In this document: piece after piece, positions 59,971-64,000 of the stretch | How positions within the stretch are numbered: the first letter of the stretch is position 1 | Layout of the letters: each line of letters starts with the position of its first letter | Assembly (NCBI GenBank): GCA_036365455.1 | Contig: JAWQUS010000003.1 | Location: 7,336,001-7,400,000 of the forward strand | Direction: 5' to 3' | DNA length: 64,000 bases | DNA from: Macrosoma leucophasiata | Taxonomy: Eukaryota; Arthropoda; Insecta; Lepidoptera; Hedylidae | Program-made: the position numbers and the translations under genes | Notes under the pieces: model-generated | Database searches by the model: none | Told to the model about the DNA's origin: nothing | The model's input: only the letters and a program-made list of their open reading frames with translations

Positions 59971-60210
59971 TTACTGGTGGTAGAGTTCCAGTGCAGGAGC
60001 TCGAAGGCGTAGGCTTAATCTATCTGCCGCCGAATGGTAGTGTTCAGCACTTTAGTGTTCCGGTAATGTATGGCCCCGTAATAACTATCACAGAGACGTA
60101 ACAATTTAGATCTCAGGGGTGGCAACGAATCTGCATTTTGACTTCTGGTTTTCGTGTCTATGTCTATAGGCTGCAGTCATCATTTTTTTTATGTATTGTA
60201 AGTGGTAAAG
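59971..60210 (+). mobile_element. Repeat A copy with inverted tail
   Basis: Sense A from 'tttactggtggtagagttcc' to 'ggctgcagtcatcat' (60184), then an antisense A end 'ttttttatgtattgtaagtgg' (60186-60208). Confidence 0.65.
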
Positions 60211-60261
60211 TTAATATAAACTTGTTGTAATTTTATTTTTTAGATTATGCAAGAAATATAA

Positions 60262-60612
60262 GGCTTTTTTATTTTTATTTTATTTAGAAGTGGCAAACAA
60301 GCATGCAGTTCACATTAATGTTAAGTGATGTCTGCAGCCTATAGACACCCAGATACAAAGACCAAGGTCAAAATGCAGATGCGTTACCACTCCTGAGGCC
60401 TCAGGTGTTACCTACGCCTCTGTGCCGGAAATTACAGGGCCGTACATTACCACCTGACCGGAACACGATAGTGCTGAACACTACCATTTAGCGGCAAGTA
60501 TATTATCGCCCGGTAATGTGGTGGTGCCTACGCCCGCGAGCTCCGCCACTGGAGCACTACTACAGGTAAAACTTAACATCAATGTAAGCTGCATGCTTGT
60601 TTGCCACCCACC
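60262..60612 (-). mobile_element. Repeat A full copy with sense tail fragment
   Basis: A near-consensus antisense A (60283-60567, 'agaagtggcaaacaagcatg' to 'gcactactacaggtaaaa') is followed directly by a short sense A 3' end ('cttaacatcaatgtaagctg' to 'ttgtttgccaccc'). A 6-base insert (tcgccc) breaks 'attaggtaatg'. Confidence 0.75.
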
Positions 60613-60830
60613 TTCTTAACATGAAAAAATATATATTCAGCCGAAAGACGTACACTGCTGGAGAAAAGCCTTTATATAACATAACTTGACGAGCCACTGG
60701 CTATACTAGATGTGGTATATGACCTACTCTTACTGGTGGTGGAGCTCACGGGTAATGGTACCCACGACACAGATTATACCTAGTGTGTGGCTGTGAGTGT
60801 AGGTAAGCGTATGTTTTAATTTGTGGGACT

Positions 60831-61172
60831 AAGTTTCTTATAGCGCGGTACGCTGGCTAAGGGGGCTAGGCGAGCGTCACGAAAAAAACTTAAGACACTT
60901 TTACTATAGTGCGTAGAGCTTGGAAAGCGGGCAGGCCGAGTACTAGGATTCGACTTATTCGTTCCCTCTCTCTCTCTCTCGACAGTGACAAGCTACGCGA
61001 CGCGCGTGTCTCCTGTGTATGGGTACTTTGTTTTGTCGTGTTCGTGTGTAAGAAGTTTTAGTTATTTTTGATATTTTTAAAAATAATCAATGGATTGTGA
61101 AAGTGATTCATAGGAAGTTGAAGAGGAACTTCGTTGCAATCGGGTGTCTCACATATGACACCTCAGACAGTT
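60831..61172 (+). mobile_element. Dispersed repeat 'aagggggctaggcgagcg', copy 2
   Basis: Matches 53864-54200 throughout, including the CT run and the ATG peptide, which here has an internal stop (MDCESDS then tag). The 13-bp array before copy 1 is absent. Confidence 0.6.
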
Positions 61173-61614
61173 TTTTTTATTATTGTCCCGTTTAGCATGC
61201 GGATAGGCGATTGCAGTGGCGGTAGTTTTATCGCCGGACGCTGTTGTCCATTTCACGTTATTGTATTTAGTTCGGTAGGAACTGGAATGGTGTGACTACT
61301 ATTGTTCTGACTGAACTAGCGGCAGAAATTTCCCCCTGTAGAGGGCGGTGGGGTAGTCACGTCAATACGACCGATAAATCGATTGTAAATAGTATCATAT
61401 CAAGTGGGAAATCAATAAGATTCTATTCAATCGAAAACAGGAAGTGTGTGAAGCAATAAATTTGTAGATTATTCCATTATCAGATTATAATGGTGCCTAG
61501 ATAATTCAAGGGCACTTTATCAGCTTCTTAAGGGGACTGAACGTACACATCAAGTTATCTATTTAAAGAAAGACACGTTCATTTAGGGCAATGAAGCCCT
61601 AATAAAAATTATTT

Positions 61615-61875
61615 CAGATAATCTTATATGAAAATCAATTGCTGTTCGTTAGTCTCGCTAAAACTCGACAACGACAGGACTGAGTTGGCTAATTTTGGTA
61701 TTGAATGATTTTTGAAAGACCAGGGAAGGTTTAGAAGGTATGAAAATATGAATTGAAGGGAAATAGTGAAAACCACAATTTCATTTTCCCATACAAGTAG
61801 TCCGTATATATCAAACCTTTGACACATTATTTCATTGTGAGGCAATACGAAGTTTGCCGGGACAGCTAGTAAGAA
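61615..61875 (-). mobile_element. RTE-like LINE tail, antisense
   Basis: Minus strand 'actagctgtcccggcaaac' to 'gactaacgaacagcaattg', the same tail type as 46260-46455 but longer. The 91-codon antisense frame (61624-61899) lies inside it and is not a gene. Confidence 0.65.
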
Positions 61876-61994
61876 ATAAATGAGTAATACACATACCATT
61901 CAAGTTAGAGAAGGATGTAAAATTTTACATAGCTCCCTTAACTTTAACAAATATTTTGGTGCAACCGAACCTTAGTAAGACAACTATGCAGACA

Positions 61995-62304
61995 GATAGA
62001 GCAACTCGGTCCACCGGCCGCGGTGGACCGGAGGGGAGTAGCCATAGCGTTTATTACCGATGCAAAACAGTCTGTCATTTTTTGCGGGGGGAAAAACGTC
62101 TGACACATACTCACACTACACAAATCATCTATTACTACAAAATTCACACCTTGACTTTAACAAAATACATAAACAATTTCATGCACACATTTAAATAGGC
62201 GACAGGCATAGGACCATTTGGTCTTGTACTTTGACAGAGGGGAAAGCCTGTATATGGCTACTCCCCTCCGGTCCGCCGCGACCGGTGACCCGTGTTGCTC
62301 CATG
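61995..62304 (+). mobile_element. Family B MITE, full length
   Basis: 310 bp with GC-rich arms 'ccaccggccgcggtggacc' and 'ggtccgccgcgaccgg'. Flanks tgcagaca (61987-61994) and cacagaca (62305-62312) agree at 6 of 8 bases, an aged 8-bp target duplication. The left terminal motif is mutated (gatagagcaactcgg). Four short frames on both strands are element sequence. Confidence 0.75.
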
Positions 62305-62309
62305 CACAG

Positions 62310-62443
62310 ACATAACATCTGAGGTCTCCGGGGTTGCAACACATCTGCATTACGATGCTGGTTTTTGTGTAGATGTGGCTGCAGTATCGTATCATTTAAC
62401 ATCCATGAGACCTATGCTTGTTTGCCACCTTCGTTACATAAAA
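62310..62443 (+). mobile_element. Repeat A 3' half, sense
   Basis: 'gacataacatctgaggtctc' to 'gccaccttcgttacataaaaa'. A 5'-truncated copy adjoining the B element. Confidence 0.65.
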
Positions 62444-62444
62444 A

Positions 62445-63655
62445 GTAGGTACCTTAATAAAAAATACACGGCAAAGAAATACCTTTTTCATAAAACCCAC
62501 AACAACAACCTATATTCTGTATGTTTGAAGATATAGCGTATCCAAAGTGGTTTTGCAGCGGTGCTAAGGTATTCAATCAGCAAATAGACGTAAAGGGTAT
62601 GCCAGTACATGGGTTTTGACTTAGCATAACGTTGTAAACGCAATATGGCGGACGAGAAAATTGGTGAATGACGCGAGACTGAATTGTGTAAATTATATTA
62701 AGTCTTATAAACAGTTCGTAATGCATATGGCAAATATATTCAACATTTTGGATTCGTGTTTAAGAGATTTAAATTATTAAAATTACCTTTCGTAAGTAGA
62801 AATTATGGAGTGATGAAAATTTATAGTAACAATCGTTGCATTATTAGGTTTAGGGAATTTGCTAACTAAACCAAGTGCAGAATTTTAATGGAGCCAATTA
62901 TGTGAAATATTGCAAATAGGAATTTATTTAGAGGTTTTATTTTATTTATACAGAATGTCCCAAAAAGAATGAACAAGCCTGAAACACCTCATGAAAATTT
63001 AAATAAATGGTGACATAGCATAATAGTATGGATCTATTTCAGGACTGACGTTTTTTCTTCCTATCACAAAATTTGTTCATTTTTATTACGTTTTATAAAT
63101 TATTTTTGATGGAAAACATGTCCAGTACGCAGATTCTTGAATGTAAAACATTACAAGATATTATCCGTTACCGTTATTATTGAAGTAATAATTATGATTA
63201 GTTTTTATTGTTACAACCAGTGACCTTAATAAGCTTAGTCCTACAGAAACTGCTCTTGACCCCTCAAAAAGTAGGTACATAAACACTTCATCAGCTATAA
63301 TCATCAAGTCCGCTAATACGATTAACAGTTTTTCGAATACCAATGAGCATTTACTATGACTAAGCGGCTCTGCGTCTGATAAGAACACAAATTCGTGTAA
63401 GATTTATGTGTAGCGGGAAAATACGTGCATTTTATAATTTTTAACAGTCTTTTAAATAAAATTGATATATTTAGCAACCAAATAATGGCTTCTTTTAACA
63501 TCAGTGTAGTAGCAGTTTTTATTATTAATCAGTCATATTGAATAACTACGTATTTATGAACGTCGAACATATTTTTATCATAGATTTGGAGATCTGTTAT
63601 TACAGTGTAATTTATCACCTAACCAGAACACTAGCACCGAAAACTGAAACGTAAA
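62445..63655. other. AT-rich stretch without recognised genes
   Basis: No copies of the listed repeats. 'cagaatgtcccaaaaagaat' near 62950 is reminiscent of a common insect repeat start, but nothing further supports it. Confidence 0.4.
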
Positions 63656-63657
63656 AT

Positions 63658-63840
63658 AAAAAAAACGCTTACACTCACAGCTCCACACTAGGTGTAAACC
63701 TGTATTGTGCCATATACACACATACGCACCCAATACATACACGTAACGTATAGCCAGACTCCAGTCCAAATAAATATTTGTAGGGATCGAACCCGCGACC
63801 ATCTAATCAAGCGGTCTTCAAACACCGCTGGGCTAACCAG
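63658..63840 (-). mobile_element. tRNA-derived SINE, family D
   Basis: 'acgcttacactcacagctcc', 'aggtgtaaacctgtattgtg', then 'gggatcgaacccgcgacc' and 'caccgctgggctaaccagt'. The segment between 'aatatttgt' and 'aggg' is shortened. Confidence 0.65.
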
Positions 63841-64000
63841 TACCAGAGATTGCATATTACGATAGTGCCTACGCCTTGAAGCTTCAAAAATTTAAACACA
63901 ATCGTGAAAGCTTAACAAACGGACAGACAGCTACTATCACATGTATAATATTAGTATATTCTTAGGTTTTCGCGAACTGCACTCATAGTGAACTAGTTTT

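Noticed and set aside
1..64000. CRISPR array, prokaryotic operons or integrated bacterial DNA
   Set aside because: No regularly spaced direct repeats, no long bacterial-type frames, and repeat content is typical of an insect nuclear genome.

Overview
The window looks like nuclear DNA from a lepidopteran insect (moth or butterfly). It is AT-rich and crowded with short dispersed repeats that I recognise from memory as typical of lepidopteran genomes: tRNA-derived SINEs, RTE-like LINE tails, the roughly 300-bp 'tggtggtagagctcc' retroposon, and several miniature inverted-repeat elements. There is no bacterial gene layout, no CRISPR array and no intact transposase or reverse transcriptase. Almost every ATG-to-stop reading frame here is short (under 105 codons) and without family likeness, and many run through repeats. 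No database search was possible, so family names are recognition from memory. The letters A to E and R are local labels.

Genes. The best supported gene piece is a first exon on the minus strand at 17492-17605. It encodes a 38-residue N terminus with a hydrophobic signal anchor and ends in a splice donor. Upstream lies a core promoter: TATAAA at 17788-17793 and an initiator at 17763, 30 bases apart, with a CACGTG E-box further up. Later exons were not found. A GC-rich island at about 270-600 may hold another promoter or untranslated first exon.

Layout. 1-10 kb: GC-rich island, an RTE-like LINE tail, many A copies, a B MITE nested in an A copy, C SINEs, one D SINE and two fold-back elements. 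10-18 kb: a hAT-like MITE with a perfect 8-bp target duplication, a 5S-rRNA-like SINE, two fold-back hairpins, more A copies and the promoter/first exon. 18-27 kb: tRNA-like SINE, a MITE at 20.1 kb, A and B copies, an insertion inside an A copy. 27-36 kb: mostly plain AT-rich sequence, a D SINE, and a tRNA-like retroposon between 44-bp direct repeats. 36-48 kb: perfect hairpins, a second 5S-like SINE, B at 46.7 kb. 48-64 kb: a long featureless stretch, then a dense block with a self-nested MITE, a 13-bp tandem array, two copies of a promoter-like repeat, a TATCGATA-rich fold-back, an inverted pair of a roughly 250-bp repeat, and more A, B, C and D copies.

The elements interact by nesting: B sits in A, A sits in C, a MITE sits in another copy of itself, and A copies often lie back to back. 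Separately, at least six short, near-perfect hairpins are scattered through the window. They do not look like transposon ends and are best explained by fold-back template switching, or possibly by assembly artefact.
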